NCBI RefSeq assembly: GCF_003626975.1
Contig: NZ_CP032616.1
Coordinates: forward strand, 1,798,001-1,862,000
Direction: 5' to 3'
Length of the DNA: 64,000 nt
DNA from: Pseudomonas sp. DY-1
GTDB taxonomy: Bacteria; Pseudomonadota; Gammaproteobacteria; Pseudomonadales; Pseudomonadaceae
The position numbers were made by a program, and so were the translations under genes. Of this stretch, positions 45,217 to 55,855 are shown one piece after another (positions within the stretch are counted from its first letter, which is position 1; each line of letters starts with the position of its first letter). The notes under the pieces are model-generated. The model searched no databases, was not told where the DNA came from, and was given only the letters and a program-made list of their open reading frames with translations.

Positions 45217-48039
45217 TCAGTTTGTTTCCGCTTTGTATCCGCTCCCCGGGTTTCCCAGCCAGGCATGCAACAGTTGATGCAAGCGCTGCTGGTTCAGGGG
45301 CTTGGTCAGCAATGCCTTGACCCCTTGCTGCTGCACCTCGCTCTCCAGCAACGAGTCGCTGAACCCCGTATAGAGCACGATGGGCAGGTCCGCGCGGGAC
45401 GCCAGCAGGCGCCTTGCGAGCTGCAGGCCGGAAAGGCGCGGCATGCTCTGGTCGAGGATGGCGAAGTCCCAGGCGTAGGGGTCGGCGCAGAGCAGCTGGC
45501 TGGCTTGCTCGGCGTCACAGAAGATACTTGTCTCCAGCCCCCAGCCCTCCAGCAGCTCTCCCATGAACTCGGCCACCGTGGCGTCGTCGTCTACCACCGC
45601 CACGCGTCCGCTCAGAGCCGACCGCAACAGCGGGCGCTCAGTTGTCGGCGCGCTCGTCGTGTCCGCGGCGACGGCTGGGCCGTGGGCTGGCATCAGCACC
45701 CTGAAGGTGGCGCCCTGCCCAGGTGCGCTGTCCAGATGGATATGGCCACCGTACTCATGGACGATGCCATGCACCATGGACAGCCCCATGCCGCTACCCT
45801 GCCCACTGGCCTTGGTCGAGAAGAACGGCTCGAAGATCTGCGCCCGCAACGCCGGATCGATTCCCGGCCCGCTGTCGCTCACGGTGAGCGCAACGTAGGG
45901 ACCCTTGATTCGTTGCTGACAGGAAGCGCAGGTGCCCTCCAGCTCCTGCTGGCACAGGCTCACCCGCAATTGGCCGACACTGCCCATGGCATCCCGGGCG
46001 TTGATGCAGAGATTCATCAGCACCTGCTCCAGCTGCACCGGGTCCGCCAACACCTGCGGCAGGTCGTGGTCCAGTTTCACCTCCAGCTCTACGGTCGCCG
46101 GCAAGGTCGACTCCACCAGACGAATGAAATTCCCCAGCAGGAGGTCCAACGCCACCACCTGCGGCTTGCCGCGGCTGCCACGGCTGAAAGTGAGCATCTG
46201 CTGAATCAGGTCGCGAGCCTTTTCCGCCGAGCGCTGCACCCGCGACAGGTATTTGCCGAGTCGCTCGTCGCCGCCCTGCTCCGCCAACTCCTGGGCCATC
46301 ACGGTATAGCCGAGCATGCTGGTCAGCAGATTGTTGAAGTCGTGGGCAATACCTCCCGTGAGGTGCCCAATGGCCTCCATGCGCTGGGCCTGGCGCAACT
46401 GCTGTTCCAGCCGGGCGCGCTCTTCTTCGGCCTGGGTGCGTTCAGTGATGTCGCGCAGATAGCAGATGAAACGTGGTCCCTCATCTCCTGGCACCTGGGT
46501 CAGAGCCAGTTCAGCGGCGAACTCACGGCCATCGGCACGCTGGGCCATCACTTCCATACGTTTGCCGAGGAAGGCACCGTGCCCGGTCTGCAGGTAGTGT
46601 TCCAGAGCGTGCTCGTAGGCTTCGCGGAAACGTGGCGGGATGATCAGTTTCAGCAGCGAGTGGCCCAGCGCCTGTTCGCGGCTGATGCCGAAGCACTGCT
46701 CGGCCGCCGGGTTGAAGGCCAGCACCCGACCGGCCTCGTCCATGCTGATGAAGCAGTCCAGGGCGGTATTGGTAATGGCCCGATACTGAATTTCGCTGGC
46801 CCGCAAGGCCTGCTCGGCCTCCTTGCGCTGGGTGATTTCGCGGGTGATGCCAAGGATGCGGTCTATGCCGCCGATGGCCACGCGCTTGAGCAGCACTTCA
46901 TCCCAGTGCAGGCTGCCGTCGCGATTGCGCCGGTGCCATTCGAAACGCTGCATCTGGCCGGCAGCGGCACGGGCCAGGTAGCCGGCCGCTTCCTTGCCGG
47001 TATAGGGCGAATAGCCGGCGCTGAACGCGTCGATCTCCAGCTTGAGCATTTCCTCGTAGCTGTAGCCATAGGCACGGCATGCCTTGGGGTTTACGTCCAC
47101 CAGGCCGCCACTCTCGATATCGTGGACGAAGATGGCGTCCTCCGAGGTATCGAAGATCGCCCGGTAGCTGGCCTCGGCCTCCAGGCGCTCTATCTCTGCC
47201 GCAGCCCGTACCGAGAAGATGCGCAGCACCGACTCCACCTTGTCGCGGTCGCTCATCGGTCCCGTGCGCCCCGCGGCAATCAACCCCAGCGGGCGGCCAT
47301 CACTGGCAAAAAGCGGGAAGCCGGCGTAGCTGTCGACGCCGAAAGAGGCCAGTACTTCATCGCCGGGGTAGGAGCTGCGCAAGTCGCGGGGCACGAAATG
47401 GAAACTGCGGCCGAATACCTCGGCGCAGGGCGTGCTCTTCAAGTCATAGGTCGCGTTCTGGTGCAGCTTGCCCTCGTAGTAGAGCGCGAGCGTGGTAAGG
47501 CGATGCGGTCCCTCGTCGCTGATGCGGCTGACGAAGGCGAAGTCGGCATTCAGCGAGCGCACCATGTAGCGCGCGATCGCCTCGAACACCTCATTACCGG
47601 TCGCGGCGGACACACCCAGGGCAACGAAGCGCAGGACTTCCTCCAGGCTCTTGCGCGAGCTGATGTCGGTGGAAATGCCGCAGATGGCGCTGACCCGCCC
47701 CTCGCTATCGAACAGCGGGAACTTGTTCGACAGGTAAGTACGAATGCTGCCGCCCATTGGCACTTGCTCTTCGAACTCGAGCTCATGGCCAAGCTGGATC
47801 ACCCGCAGGTCGTTGGCCCGTAGAACGTCGGCAATTTCCTTGGGGAAGAATTCGTGATCGGTGTGCCCCAGCACGCGTTCGGCACGCACCTTGAACAGGC
47901 GCTCGAACGACCGGTTGACCAGCACCAGACGGCCGTCCAGGTCCTTTACATAGATCACCGCGCTGCTGTTATCGACGATCTGCCGCAGGTGATGCTCTTC
48001 GGCACTGATGGTGAAGTGACGGGTCAATGGCTGGCTCAC
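45217..48039 (-). CDS. multi-PAS hybrid sensor histidine kinase
   Basis: A 940-residue cytoplasmic kinase starting at GTG with GGAG upstream. In order: PAS (about 15-130), a GAF-like domain (about 150-280), PAS (about 290-410), PAS (about 415-540), and a DHp of the HDFNNLL type ([18 protein letters not shown]). A HATPase ([20 protein letters not shown]) and a C-terminal receiver ([14 protein letters not shown], Asp in [13 protein letters not shown], Lys in LTKPLN) follow. No transmembrane segment is seen, so the signal is intracellular. A CxxC (EGTCASCQQ) in the ATPase region might bind metal or sense redox. It lies 122 bases downstream of an OmpR-type regulator gene. Confidence 0.9.
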   Translation of the reverse strand: MSQPLTRHFTISAEEHHLRQIVDNSSAVIYVKDLDGRLVLVNRSFERLFKVRAERVLGHTDHEFFPKEIADVLRANDLRVIQLGHELEFEEQVPMGGSIRTYLSNKFPLFDSEGRVSAICGISTDISSRKSLEEVLRFVALGVSAATGNEVFEAIARYMVRSLNADFAFVSRISDEGPHRLTTLALYYEGKLHQNATYDLKSTPCAEVFGRSFHFVPRDLRSSYPGDEVLASFGVDSYAGFPLFASDGRPLGLIAAGRTGPMSDRDKVESVLRIFSVRAAAEIERLEAEASYRAIFDTSEDAIFVHDIESGGLVDVNPKACRAYGYSYEEMLKLEIDAFSAGYSPYTGKEAAGYLARAAAGQMQRFEWHRRNRDGSLHWDEVLLKRVAIGGIDRILGITREITQRKEAEQALRASEIQYRAITNTALDCFISMDEAGRVLAFNPAAEQCFGISREQALGHSLLKLIIPPRFREAYEHALEHYLQTGHGAFLGKRMEVMAQRADGREFAAELALTQVPGDEGPRFICYLRDITERTQAEEERARLEQQLRQAQRMEAIGHLTGGIAHDFNNLLTSMLGYTVMAQELAEQGGDERLGKYLSRVQRSAEKARDLIQQMLTFSRGSRGKPQVVALDLLLGNFIRLVESTLPATVELEVKLDHDLPQVLADPVQLEQVLMNLCINARDAMGSVGQLRVSLCQQELEGTCASCQQRIKGPYVALTVSDSGPGIDPALRAQIFEPFFSTKASGQGSGMGLSMVHGIVHEYGGHIHLDSAPGQGATFRVLMPAHGPAVAADTTSAPTTERPLLRSALSGRVAVVDDDATVAEFMGELLEGWGLETSIFCDAEQASQLLCADPYAWDFAILDQSMPRLSGLQLARRLLASRADLPIVLYTGFSDSLLESEVQQQGVKALLTKPLNQQRLHQLLHAWLGNPGSGYKAETN

Positions 48040-48161
48040 CGGTGGGCCCTCCGGGGGAAGCGGACTGCCTGAGTATAGAGACAGCCTGCCCCTCTCCGGA
48101 GGGCATCCGAGACCATTGAAACAATTGAAACAAAGCGCTGACGTGGGGGCGAATTGTGGTT

Positions 48162-48881
48162 TCAGCCCGGCACGAACATGTACCCCACGCCACGTACGGT
48201 GCGGATGATCTGCGGCTTGTCCGGGTCCGCTTCCAGCTTACGGCGAAGGCGCGCAATGCGAATATCGATGGAGCGGTCAAAGGGGTTCCAGTCGCGATGC
48301 TGAGTCAGATTCAGCAACTGGTCGCGGGAAAGCGGACGGTTGGGCCGCTGGGCGAAGGCCTGGAGCAGGTCGAACTCCATGGCGGTCAGGGGAATTTCCT
48401 CGCCCGCCGCATTGAACAGCTGACGGCTCTGCAGGTCGAGACGGCAGAGGCCGAGTTGCAGGCAGGGATTGTCGCTTTCCGTGGCGGGCATGGCCGCAGG
48501 TGCAGGGGCACGGCGATAGCGCCGTAGCACGGTCTTGAGCCGTGCCAGCAGCTCCCTCGGGTCGAAGGGTTTGGCCACGTAGTCGTCAGCGCCCACTTCC
48601 AGGCCGACGATGCGATCCAGCGGCGTGCCTGCACCGGACACCATGATCACCGGTAAGTCGTGATGCTCGCGCAGGTAGCGCGCTAGGCTGAGGCCATCCT
48701 CGCCGGGCAGCCCGACATCCAGTAGCACCAGGTCGGGTAGCGCCTCGGCCAGCCGCGCACGCATCTGGCGGCTGTCGGCCACGGCGTGGACCTGGTAGCC
48801 CTGGCCGCCGAGGTAATCCAGCAACAACTCGCGGATCGCCTCGTCGTCATCCACCACCAGAATGCTGATCTGTTCGGCCAT
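48162..48881 (-). CDS. OmpR-family response regulator
   Basis: A 239-residue regulator. The receiver shows VDDDEAIRELLLDYL, the phospho-Asp in LVLLDVGLPGEDGLSLARYL and the Lys in AKPFDPRELLARL. The C-terminal winged helix (PLTAMEFDLLQAFAQRPNRP, RSIDIRIARLRRKLEADP, TVRGVGYMFVPG) is typical. The start MAEQISILVVDDD is fixed by the receiver opening. It is encoded before the multi-PAS hybrid kinase on the same strand. Such pairing suggests co-regulation, but HDFNNLL kinases do not usually drive OmpR-type partners. Confidence 0.92.
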   Translation of the reverse strand: MAEQISILVVDDDEAIRELLLDYLGGQGYQVHAVADSRQMRARLAEALPDLVLLDVGLPGEDGLSLARYLREHHDLPVIMVSGAGTPLDRIVGLEVGADDYVAKPFDPRELLARLKTVLRRYRRAPAPAAMPATESDNPCLQLGLCRLDLQSRQLFNAAGEEIPLTAMEFDLLQAFAQRPNRPLSRDQLLNLTQHRDWNPFDRSIDIRIARLRRKLEADPDKPQIIRTVRGVGYMFVPG

Positions 48882-48946
48882 GGGCCCGCGCCTCGCGCCT
48901 GCTTCAGACCCAGCGACTATAGCGCGCCACGGCGACGCACGCGGAA

Positions 48947-49411
48947 TCAGCGGACGGTGAAGCTCTGTTCGGCCAGCAGGCGGTCCGCCTGGAAGACCAT
49001 GAAGCGCCACTCACCCGGCACCACTTCATAATGCTCGGTGAACTCGAAGGCCATCACGTCAGTGGGTGCGCCAGGTGCCATCTTCTGCTCCACCACGAAC
49101 TTGTCGTGGCGCTTGCCATCCGGCGTGACCACGCCGGGGGTGAGGTAGAGCAGGGTCAGCGGTGCGTCCTTTTCCTGCTTGCCAAGCAGTGTGTAGCGCA
49201 TGCCGAACTTGGTACCGAGCTTGGCCGGGATTTCGTCGGTCTGCTCGATGGTCTGGTTGCTGCGAGTCAGCACGCGCTCGCCCGGCTGGTAGTCCTGGTA
49301 CTGGGATTCGAAGATGCCGTACTCCACCGGGCCATCCACTCGCACATCAGCCAGGGCAACGCCGGACGCCAGGCCGAGGGCCACGAGTGCTGTCATTCGA
49401 AAGGGGATCAT
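48947..49411 (-). CDS. DUF3859 periplasmic protein
   Basis: A 154-residue protein with a signal peptide (MIPFRMTALVALGLASGVALA, cut before DVRVDG). The mature part is beta-rich: VDGPVEYGIFESQYQDYQPG, LGTKFGMRYTLLGKQEKDAP and VVPGEWRFMVFQADRLLAEQ mark the DUF3859 family. Function unknown; the fold is probably an immunoglobulin-like sandwich in the periplasm. It lies 65 bases upstream of the response regulator on the same strand. Confidence 0.8.
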   Translation of the reverse strand: MIPFRMTALVALGLASGVALADVRVDGPVEYGIFESQYQDYQPGERVLTRSNQTIEQTDEIPAKLGTKFGMRYTLLGKQEKDAPLTLLYLTPGVVTPDGKRHDKFVVEQKMAPGAPTDVMAFEFTEHYEVVPGEWRFMVFQADRLLAEQSFTVR

Positions 49412-49474
49412 GTCGCGCTCCTTGTTTGCGGTGGCGCGAGGTTATGACGTGCCCATGACATCCTTGTGACAGGC

Positions 49475-50497
49475 TCACTGCGTGCGATCGCTCCGGTGCC
49501 TGGCTGGTAGTACGGCGAGGAAATTGTCCCGCGCCACCTTGCGCGCCGCCGCCTCTGGCAAGGCGTCGAGAAAGACATCGTAGGCCGTCAGGTAGTCACC
49601 CAGCCCGTCGAAACGCCCCACCACGTCCGAGCCCAGCATGAAGCGGTCCGGATACCGTTCCACCAGCTTTAGCCAACGGCGAACCGGCTTGCCGTCGGTG
49701 TCCAGCAGATAGGGTTTCAGCACGCTCCACGACAAGTCGATGTAGAGGTTTGGATAGGCCCCGAGAAGCCGGTCCAGAGTGGGCAGGAGGAACTCCATCT
49801 TCGTCTGGTGACGGTGTATTTCCATGCTGGAGCCTGCATGGGCCCAGATGAAGCGCACATGGGGATGATTGCGCAGTGGCTCCTCCACTTCCTGCAAGTA
49901 GAGCGGGTTGCGCTCGCGCTTGGAGGTGATATTCGAGTGCAGCAGCACCGGCAGGTCGTACTCGGCCGCCAGATGATAGATGCGGGTCATGGCCTCATTG
50001 TTGGCGCGTGGCGTGTCGCCATCGATCAGGGCCGTGAGGTCGTCGTGTCGGGTGAACACTTCACCGATGCCCTGCCAGAGCCCTGGGTCCAGCTCCAGCA
50101 TTCGGCGAATGTGCGCATCGGAATTCTTGTCGTTGGGGTTGAAGCCACTCAGGAAAGGGTGGAAGCGCTTGCGCTGCTCGGCGGGCAGTTGCTTCACCGC
50201 AGCGGCCACTTGCACATCCGTGGCGCTGTACCAGTAGGCACCGGCATCGTCCCCGGCGTAGTAACGCGGCCGCTTGGGCTCGTCCTCGTGCCACTTCTTG
50301 GCCACCGGAATGCCGGAAATCATCACATGGTCGATGTTTGCCTTGTCCATCGCCTTCACCAATGACTTCATTCCATCGCTTTCCTGGAAGAAATCCACGT
50401 AATGGAGATGGGCATCGCTGAAGCGATACTCACGCGCTTCGCCCGGCATGGTGACCGCCAGCAGCAGCGCGGCAAGACTGGTCCTCAGTCGGTACAA
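49475..50497 (-). CDS. secreted amidohydrolase-family protein
   Basis: A 340-residue TIM-barrel hydrolase of the amidohydrolase 2 type with a signal peptide (RTSLAALLLAVTMPGEA, cut before REYRF). The metal-binding start is SDAHLHYVDFF; further likely ligands are in LPVLLHSNITSK, VRFIWAHAGSS and FMLGSDVVGR. The His-x-His, His, His and Asp order fits decarboxylase/hydrolase members. The substrate is unknown. It is divergent from the OsmC gene. Confidence 0.82.
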   Translation of the reverse strand: MYRLRTSLAALLLAVTMPGEAREYRFSDAHLHYVDFFQESDGMKSLVKAMDKANIDHVMISGIPVAKKWHEDEPKRPRYYAGDDAGAYWYSATDVQVAAAVKQLPAEQRKRFHPFLSGFNPNDKNSDAHIRRMLELDPGLWQGIGEVFTRHDDLTALIDGDTPRANNEAMTRIYHLAAEYDLPVLLHSNITSKRERNPLYLQEVEEPLRNHPHVRFIWAHAGSSMEIHRHQTKMEFLLPTLDRLLGAYPNLYIDLSWSVLKPYLLDTDGKPVRRWLKLVERYPDRFMLGSDVVGRFDGLGDYLTAYDVFLDALPEAAARKVARDNFLAVLPARHRSDRTQ

Positions 50498-50637
50498 GAC
50501 ACTTCCTCCGGAAAAGCTGAGCGACTGTAGACCGGCTTCGGTGCGCGTGCGTTCAACGCGCGTGCCCTGCTGCCGGCCGTCACCCTTTGCGTTAGCCTAG
50601 CCGGGACTCGATCCGTCCATCGGCCAGGAGGCCCTCC

Positions 50638-51057
50638 ATGACTATCCGTCTCACCCGTGATTCCGCCATCGGCACCCGCCAGCGCATCGAACTGGACGGC
50701 AAGGCACCTCTGTTCACCGACCTGCCGACCGAGCTGGGTGGCGCAGGTGCAGACCCTGAGCCGCATGACTACTTCGATGCAGCCCTGGGCAGCTGCAAGG
50801 CGCTGACCGTGACCTACTACGCCCAGAAGAACGGCATCCCGCTGACGGGGGTGGACGTCGACGTTACCCGCGACGACAGCGAAGAACGCAAGGGCCACTA
50901 TCGGCTGGATGTGAAGTTGACCCTGCGCGGCGCCCTCACCGATGAGCAGCGCGCCACCCTGCTGCGTATCGCTGACAAGTGCCCGGTACACAAGCTGATG
51001 ACCCAGGTGGAAGTAAGCATCGCAACGCGCCTTGCCGAAGGCGACTTCAGTCAGTAA
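50638..51057 (+). CDS. OsmC/Ohr-family peroxidase-like protein
   Basis: A 139-residue OsmC-fold protein. The two redox cysteines are in AALGSCKALTVTYYAQKNG (about residue 60) and IADKCPVHKLM (about residue 122), as in thiol peroxidases of the family. AGGAGG precedes the ATG. It probably reduces organic peroxides. It is followed at 20 bases by the pirin gene, and the two may share a transcript. Confidence 0.88.
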   Translation: MTIRLTRDSAIGTRQRIELDGKAPLFTDLPTELGGAGADPEPHDYFDAALGSCKALTVTYYAQKNGIPLTGVDVDVTRDDSEERKGHYRLDVKLTLRGALTDEQRATLLRIADKCPVHKLMTQVEVSIATRLAEGDFSQ

Positions 51058-51077
51058 ACCCTGTAGGAATCCTGAGC

Positions 51078-51938
51078 ATGAGCATCCTCATCATCCGACC
51101 CCGCGCCGAAGAAGTCGCCGGGCAACCCATCCTCCGTCCGTTACCTTCGGCCCAGTGCCGTAGCGTCGGACCCTTCGTGTTCTTCGATCACATGCTGGAG
51201 GCCGACTATGCGCCGGGGACGGGTATGGATGTGCGCCAGCATCCGCATATCGGCCTGTCCACCCTCACCTACCTGTTCGAAGGCGAACTACAACACAAGG
51301 ACAGCCTGGGGTCTGACCAGTTGGTGAAACCGGGCGATGTCAGCTGGATGACGGCCGGCCGCGGCGTCGCCCATGTCGAGCGCACGCCGGCGAACCTGCT
51401 GGCCAGCGGCTCCCGTGCCCATGGCCTTCAAGTATGGCTGGCCCTGCCCAAGGCCTTCGAGGACTGCGAACCCAGCTACAGCCATCACCCGGCATCCAGC
51501 CTGCCTCAACAGGAAGCACTCGGCGCGCGTATACGCCTGATCGCCGGAACGGGCTTCTGCCTGGAATCACCCGTACCGGTGCTCTCCCCTACCCTCTACG
51601 CCGATCTGCAACTGGAAGCCGGCGCCACGCTGACCATCCCTTGCGAACATCCCCAGCGCGCGCTGTACCTGCTGGAGGGTGAAGCCTTGCTGGACGAGCA
51701 GACGCTGGAGCCACGCAGCCTGGTGGTTTTGCCCGAAGGCGAGGAGTTTGTGCTTGCCGCATGTAGCAGCTGCCAACTGGTGATGATCGGTGGTGCTCCG
51801 TTGGATGGTCCGAGGAGGATGAACTGGAACTTCGTATCCAGCAGCCCCGAGCTGATCGAAAACGCGCGCAGCCGTTGGGCAGCCGGCGACTGGCCGACCG
51901 TGCCGGGCGAGACCAGCCGCATCGAACTGCCGCGCTGA
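51078..51938 (+). CDS. pirin family protein
   Basis: A 286-residue bicupin of the pirin family. The metal-binding residues lie in VRQHPHIGLSTLTYLFEGELQHKDSLG, and WMTAGRGVAHVERTP is the second conserved block. Bacterial pirins can act as quercetinases or as metabolic regulators, so the job here is open. The start MSILIIRPRAEEV has AGGA upstream; a longer frame overlaps OsmC and is rejected. It is convergent with the dienelactone hydrolase genes. Confidence 0.88.
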   Translation: MSILIIRPRAEEVAGQPILRPLPSAQCRSVGPFVFFDHMLEADYAPGTGMDVRQHPHIGLSTLTYLFEGELQHKDSLGSDQLVKPGDVSWMTAGRGVAHVERTPANLLASGSRAHGLQVWLALPKAFEDCEPSYSHHPASSLPQQEALGARIRLIAGTGFCLESPVPVLSPTLYADLQLEAGATLTIPCEHPQRALYLLEGEALLDEQTLEPRSLVVLPEGEEFVLAACSSCQLVMIGGAPLDGPRRMNWNFVSSSPELIENARSRWAAGDWPTVPGETSRIELPR

Positions 51939-51971
51939 TCGGCTCGCCCTGCACCTGTTTGGGCCTCGCCC

Positions 51972-52697
51972 CTAAACGAAGACCTCGTCCAGCAGCGCAT
52001 ACATTGCGGTGAATGCGCGCCGCGATACCTTTTCGTTGTACTGCGCGGTTCCCGGGTTGTTGGCGGCAGGATCGGTGAACGAATGCACCGCGCCGCCAAA
52101 GCTCAGTAATTGCCAATCCACGCCCGCCTCCCCCATCTCCCTGGCAAACGCCGGCAGTTGCTCACGGGGTACCAGCGGGTCTTGGGCGCCATCCAGCACC
52201 AGCACGGCGCCCTGGATATTGCGGGCATCATCGGGGTTCGGGGTATCCAGTGCGCCATGAAATGACACGGCAGCCTTGAGCGGCGCTCCAGCCCGGGCCA
52301 GCTCCAGCGCACAGGTGCCGCCAAAGCAGAAACCGAAAGCCGCCAGCCGTGTGCCATCCGCCGGCGCCAATTCCTGGCTGCGCAAAGCGTCAAGGGCCAC
52401 TAGCAGGCGTCGACGCAGCAACGCGCGATCCTGCTTGAGCGGCAGCATGGCGGCGCTGGCCTCCGCGGTACTCGCCGGCCTCACCGTCGCCCCATAAATA
52501 TCGACCAGCAACACGCGAAAACCCCGGCCGGCCACCTGGCTGGCCAGCTCGCGCGCACCATCGCTGACACCGAACCAATTGGGCGCCATCAACAGCCCGG
52601 GACGCGGGGCCATGTCAGCCGCGTCGAACAATAGGCAGCCTTCGAATGCCAGGCCATCGACGGTATAGCCAAGGGACCGGGACTGGATTTGCGTCAT
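51972..52697 (-). CDS. dienelactone hydrolase family protein
   Basis: A 241-residue alpha/beta hydrolase of the dienelactone hydrolase group. The nucleophile Cys lies in FGFCFGGTCALELAR, the acid in LDGAQDPLVPREQL and the His in FGGAVHSFTDPAAN. It has no signal peptide. It follows a close paralogue by three bases; the two share much of their sequence and so look like a tandem duplication. The natural substrate is unknown. Confidence 0.87.
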   Translation of the reverse strand: MTQIQSRSLGYTVDGLAFEGCLLFDAADMAPRPGLLMAPNWFGVSDGARELASQVAGRGFRVLLVDIYGATVRPASTAEASAAMLPLKQDRALLRRRLLVALDALRSQELAPADGTRLAAFGFCFGGTCALELARAGAPLKAAVSFHGALDTPNPDDARNIQGAVLVLDGAQDPLVPREQLPAFAREMGEAGVDWQLLSFGGAVHSFTDPAANNPGTAQYNEKVSRRAFTAMYALLDEVFV

Positions 52698-52700
52698 GGA

Positions 52701-53489
52701 TTACCTTGCTCCGGTAAAGACTTCATCGAACAGGTCGTTCATGGCCTGGTAGGCCCGTGCGGCGACCTTGGGATTGTATTCATTGCGACCCGGCACATTG
52801 GCCTCGCGATCGGTAAAGGAATGCACCGCACCGCCGTAGCTGACCAATTGCCAGTCTGCCTTCGCGGCCGTCATTTCGGCGCTGAAGGCATCCACCTGAT
52901 CCTTGGATACCGCTGGATCGTCGGCGCCATGCAGCACCAGCACCGGTGCGCGAATATTGCGGGCATCGGCCGGATTGGGGGTATCGAGGTTGCCATGGAA
53001 GGATACGAAGCCCTTCAGCGGAGCCCCTGAACGCGCCAGTTCAAGCACGCTGCCACCACCGAAGCAGAACCCGATCGCACCGAGGCTCGCCACGTCCAGC
53101 GGCACTTTCTCGCCCTGCTTGCGGAGTACCTCCACACCGGCCTGGGCGCGCTTGCGCATCAATGGACGATCGCCACGCACGGCAGCAGCCGCAGCCTTTG
53201 CCTCTTCCGGATTGCTCGGTCGGATGCCCTTGCCGTACATGTCGGCGATGAAGATCACATAGCGTTGTCCGGCAATCTCCTTGGCCTGTTCAGCTGCAGC
53301 CGGCGTCACTCCAAGCCAGTTGGGCACCATCATCAAGCCGGGTCGCGGTGTCTTCACGGTATCGTCGTAGACCAGCGTGCCCTCGAAGGCCTTGCCATCG
53401 ATCTCATAGGGAACCGCCTGGGTGACCATAGCCGCCCAGGCGAGGCCGGTGAATGCGAACAACAGCGAAGAAAGCAGCAAACGGTTCAT
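52701..53489 (-). CDS. exported dienelactone hydrolase family protein
   Basis: A 262-residue paralogue of the downstream hydrolase with the same triad (Cys in IGFCFGGGSVLEL, Asp in LHGADDPAVSKDQ, His in GGAVHSFTDREAN). It also carries an N-terminal signal peptide (MNRLLLSSLLFAFTGLAWA, cut before AMVTQ). The start follows AAGGAGAG; a longer upstream frame is rejected. So one copy works in the periplasm and its twin in the cytoplasm. It lies beyond a terminator from htpG. Confidence 0.86.
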   Translation of the reverse strand: MNRLLLSSLLFAFTGLAWAAMVTQAVPYEIDGKAFEGTLVYDDTVKTPRPGLMMVPNWLGVTPAAAEQAKEIAGQRYVIFIADMYGKGIRPSNPEEAKAAAAAVRGDRPLMRKRAQAGVEVLRKQGEKVPLDVASLGAIGFCFGGGSVLELARSGAPLKGFVSFHGNLDTPNPADARNIRAPVLVLHGADDPAVSKDQVDAFSAEMTAAKADWQLVSYGGAVHSFTDREANVPGRNEYNPKVAARAYQAMNDLFDEVFTGAR

Positions 53490-53707
53490 GGAGTGCTCTC
53501 CTTTCCTGGGGAAATGACCAAGGTTAGACAGTCCTGTGGCGCAAACCGTCCTACCGCTTTCATTGCCTGGAATTTCAGCCTGGCCCGATGTGTGGCATTC
53601 ATTCGCCAAGGGCGACGCAGCTACACGAAGACGCTGCTTGTCGTACCTGCGATCCGGTTGGCGAGTGAACTCGACCCAAGAAGAGCCGGCGTTAATCCCG
53701 GACAAAG

Positions 53708-53733
53708 AAAAGGCCCGCATTTGCGGGCCTTTT
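53708..53733. terminator. terminator after htpG
   Basis: AAAAGGCCCGC (53708-53718), ATTT, GCGGGCCTTTT (53723-53733), about 17 bases beyond the htpG stop on the minus strand. A- and T-runs on both sides make it bidirectional. Confidence 0.9.
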
Positions 53734-53749
53734 CCTTACCTTCCAACAG

Positions 53750-55648
53750 TCAGGCGGAGAGCTCCACCAGCAGCTTGTTCAGGCGACGCACGTAGGCAGC
53801 CGGGTCCTTCAGGCTGTCGCCTGCGGCCAGGGCAGCCTGGTCGAAGAGGATGTGCGACAGCTCGCCGAAGCGGTCCTCGTCCTGCTCGCCATCGAGCTTC
53901 TCGATAAGCGGGTGGGCCGGGTTGATCTCGAATATCGGCTTGGAGTCCGGTACTTTCTGGCCGCTGGCTTCGAGGATCTGGCGCATCTGCAGGCCCAGGT
54001 CCTGTTCGCCGATGGCGAGGATCGCCGGAGAGTCGGTCAGGCGGTGCGACACGCGCACTTCCGAGACTTCTTCACCCAGCGCGGTCTTGAGACGCTCGAT
54101 GAGCCCCTCCTTGGTCTTGGCGACTTCTTCCTGGGCCTTCTTGTCCTCTTCCGAGTCCAGCTTGCCGAGGTCGAGATCGCCACGTGCGACGTCAACGAAG
54201 CCCTTGCCGTCGAAGTCGGAGAGGTAGCTCATCAGCCATTCGTCGATGCGGTCGGTGAGCAGCAGCACTTCGATGCCTTTCTTACGGAAGACTTCCAGGT
54301 GCGGGCTGTTCTTCACCTGCGAATAGCTCTCGCCAGTGAGGTAGTAGATCTTGTCCTGGCCTTCCTTCATGCGACCGATATAGTCGGCCAGGGAAACGCT
54401 CTGCTCGCCCGAATCGTCGCTGGTGGCAGCGAAACGCAGCAGGCCGGCGATCTTCTCCTTGTTGGCGAAATCCTCCGCCGGACCTTCCTTCAGCACCTGG
54501 CCGAAGTTCTTCCAGAAGCCCTTGTATTGCTCGGGTTCGTTCTTCGCCAGCTTCTCCAGCATGTCCAGCACACGCTTGGTCAGCGCCGACTTCATGGAGT
54601 CGATCACCGGACCGGACTGCAGGATTTCGCGGGAAACGTTCAGCGACAGGTCGTTGGAGTCCACCACGCCCTTGATGAAGCGCAGGTAGAGCGGCAGGAA
54701 CTGGTCAGCCTGGTCCATGATGAACACGCGTTGCACGTAGAGCTTCAGACCACGCGGCGCCTCGCGGTGATAGAGGTCGAACGGTGCACGGGCCGGGACG
54801 TAGAGCAGCGAAGTGTATTCCAGCTTGCCCTCAACCTTGTTGTGGCTCCAGGACAGCGGATTCTCGAAGTCGTGGGCGACGTGCTTGTAGAACTCCTGGT
54901 ACTCCTCGTCCTTCACGTCGGTGCGCGGACGGGTCCAGAGCGCACTGGCGCGGTTGACGGTTTCCCACTCCTGCTCGGCCGGCGCATCCTCACCGTGATG
55001 CTCCTTCGGCAACTCGATGGGCAGGGCGATGTGGTCCGAGTATTTCTTGATGACGTTGCGCAGGCGCCAGCCGTCGGCAAACTCTTCTTCGCCGCTCTTC
55101 AGGTGCAGGACGATACGGGTGCCGCGTTCGGCCTTGTCGATGGTGGCGATGTCGAACTCGCCTTCGCCTTGAGACGACCAGTGAACACCTTCGGTGGCAG
55201 CCAGGCCGGCGCGACGGGTGAACACGTCGACCTTGTCGGCAACGATGAACGCGGAATAGAAGCCCACGCCGAACTGGCCGATAAGGTGGGAATCCTTCTT
55301 CTGGTCGCCGGAGAGGTTCTTCAGGAAGTCGGCAGTCCCGGACTTGGCGATGGTGCCCAGGTGCGCGATCACCTCGTCACGGCTCATGCCGATGCCGTTG
55401 TCCTCTAGGGTGACGGTGCGAGCCTCCTTGTCGAAGCTGACTCGGATCTTCAGCTCGGCGCCCCCTTCCAGCAGCGCGGGCGTTGCCAGCGCTTCGAAGC
55501 GCAGCTTGTCGGCTGCGTCGGAGGCGTTGGAAATCAACTCGCGGAGGAAGATTTCCTTGTTGGAATACAGGGAATGGATCATCAGGTGAAGCAGTTGCTT
55601 CACCTCGGTCTGGAAGCCCAGGGTTTCTTTTTGAGTTTCCACACTCAT
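53750..55648 (-). CDS. htpG: chaperone HtpG (bacterial Hsp90)
   Basis: A 632-residue Hsp90. The N-terminal ATP-binding domain has [30 protein letters not shown], and [17 protein letters not shown]; the middle domain holds [10 protein letters not shown]; the C-terminal dimerisation domain ends [12 protein letters not shown]. Length and motifs are standard. It is an ATP-dependent stress chaperone in the cytoplasm, usually heat-induced. No clear sigma-32 promoter was picked out. Confidence 0.97.
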   Translation of the reverse strand: MSVETQKETLGFQTEVKQLLHLMIHSLYSNKEIFLRELISNASDAADKLRFEALATPALLEGGAELKIRVSFDKEARTVTLEDNGIGMSRDEVIAHLGTIAKSGTADFLKNLSGDQKKDSHLIGQFGVGFYSAFIVADKVDVFTRRAGLAATEGVHWSSQGEGEFDIATIDKAERGTRIVLHLKSGEEEFADGWRLRNVIKKYSDHIALPIELPKEHHGEDAPAEQEWETVNRASALWTRPRTDVKDEEYQEFYKHVAHDFENPLSWSHNKVEGKLEYTSLLYVPARAPFDLYHREAPRGLKLYVQRVFIMDQADQFLPLYLRFIKGVVDSNDLSLNVSREILQSGPVIDSMKSALTKRVLDMLEKLAKNEPEQYKGFWKNFGQVLKEGPAEDFANKEKIAGLLRFAATSDDSGEQSVSLADYIGRMKEGQDKIYYLTGESYSQVKNSPHLEVFRKKGIEVLLLTDRIDEWLMSYLSDFDGKGFVDVARGDLDLGKLDSEEDKKAQEEVAKTKEGLIERLKTALGEEVSEVRVSHRLTDSPAILAIGEQDLGLQMRQILEASGQKVPDSKPIFEINPAHPLIEKLDGEQDEDRFGELSHILFDQAALAAGDSLKDPAAYVRRLNKLLVELSA

Positions 55649-55855
55649 GGTCGTCTTACTCCACGTGGATGGCTAGAGCCGCTTACAGCGGCGGATCACA
55701 TCCAGATGGGGCCTTAGACAAGGATTTCAAGTGCTTAGCGAAAGCGGAAGGAACCTCGCTCTCGATACATCACAGGCTGGGTGTCACTCGGCATGCCCGC
55801 AAGCGGTGCCCAGCCTGGCCAGCGATGCTCGCCAGAGCGGCGCTTCCGTCCGGAC

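Noticed and set aside
45265..47823. 852-codon open frame on the plus strand
   Set aside because: Antisense shadow of the multi-PAS kinase gene, which has clear PAS, kinase and receiver motifs.
50979..51077. Extended N terminus for the pirin gene
   Set aside because: The extension overlaps the OsmC gene in another frame; the internal ATG has a ribosome site and begins the conserved pirin sequence.
53852..55408. 518-codon open frame on the plus strand
   Set aside because: Antisense shadow of htpG.
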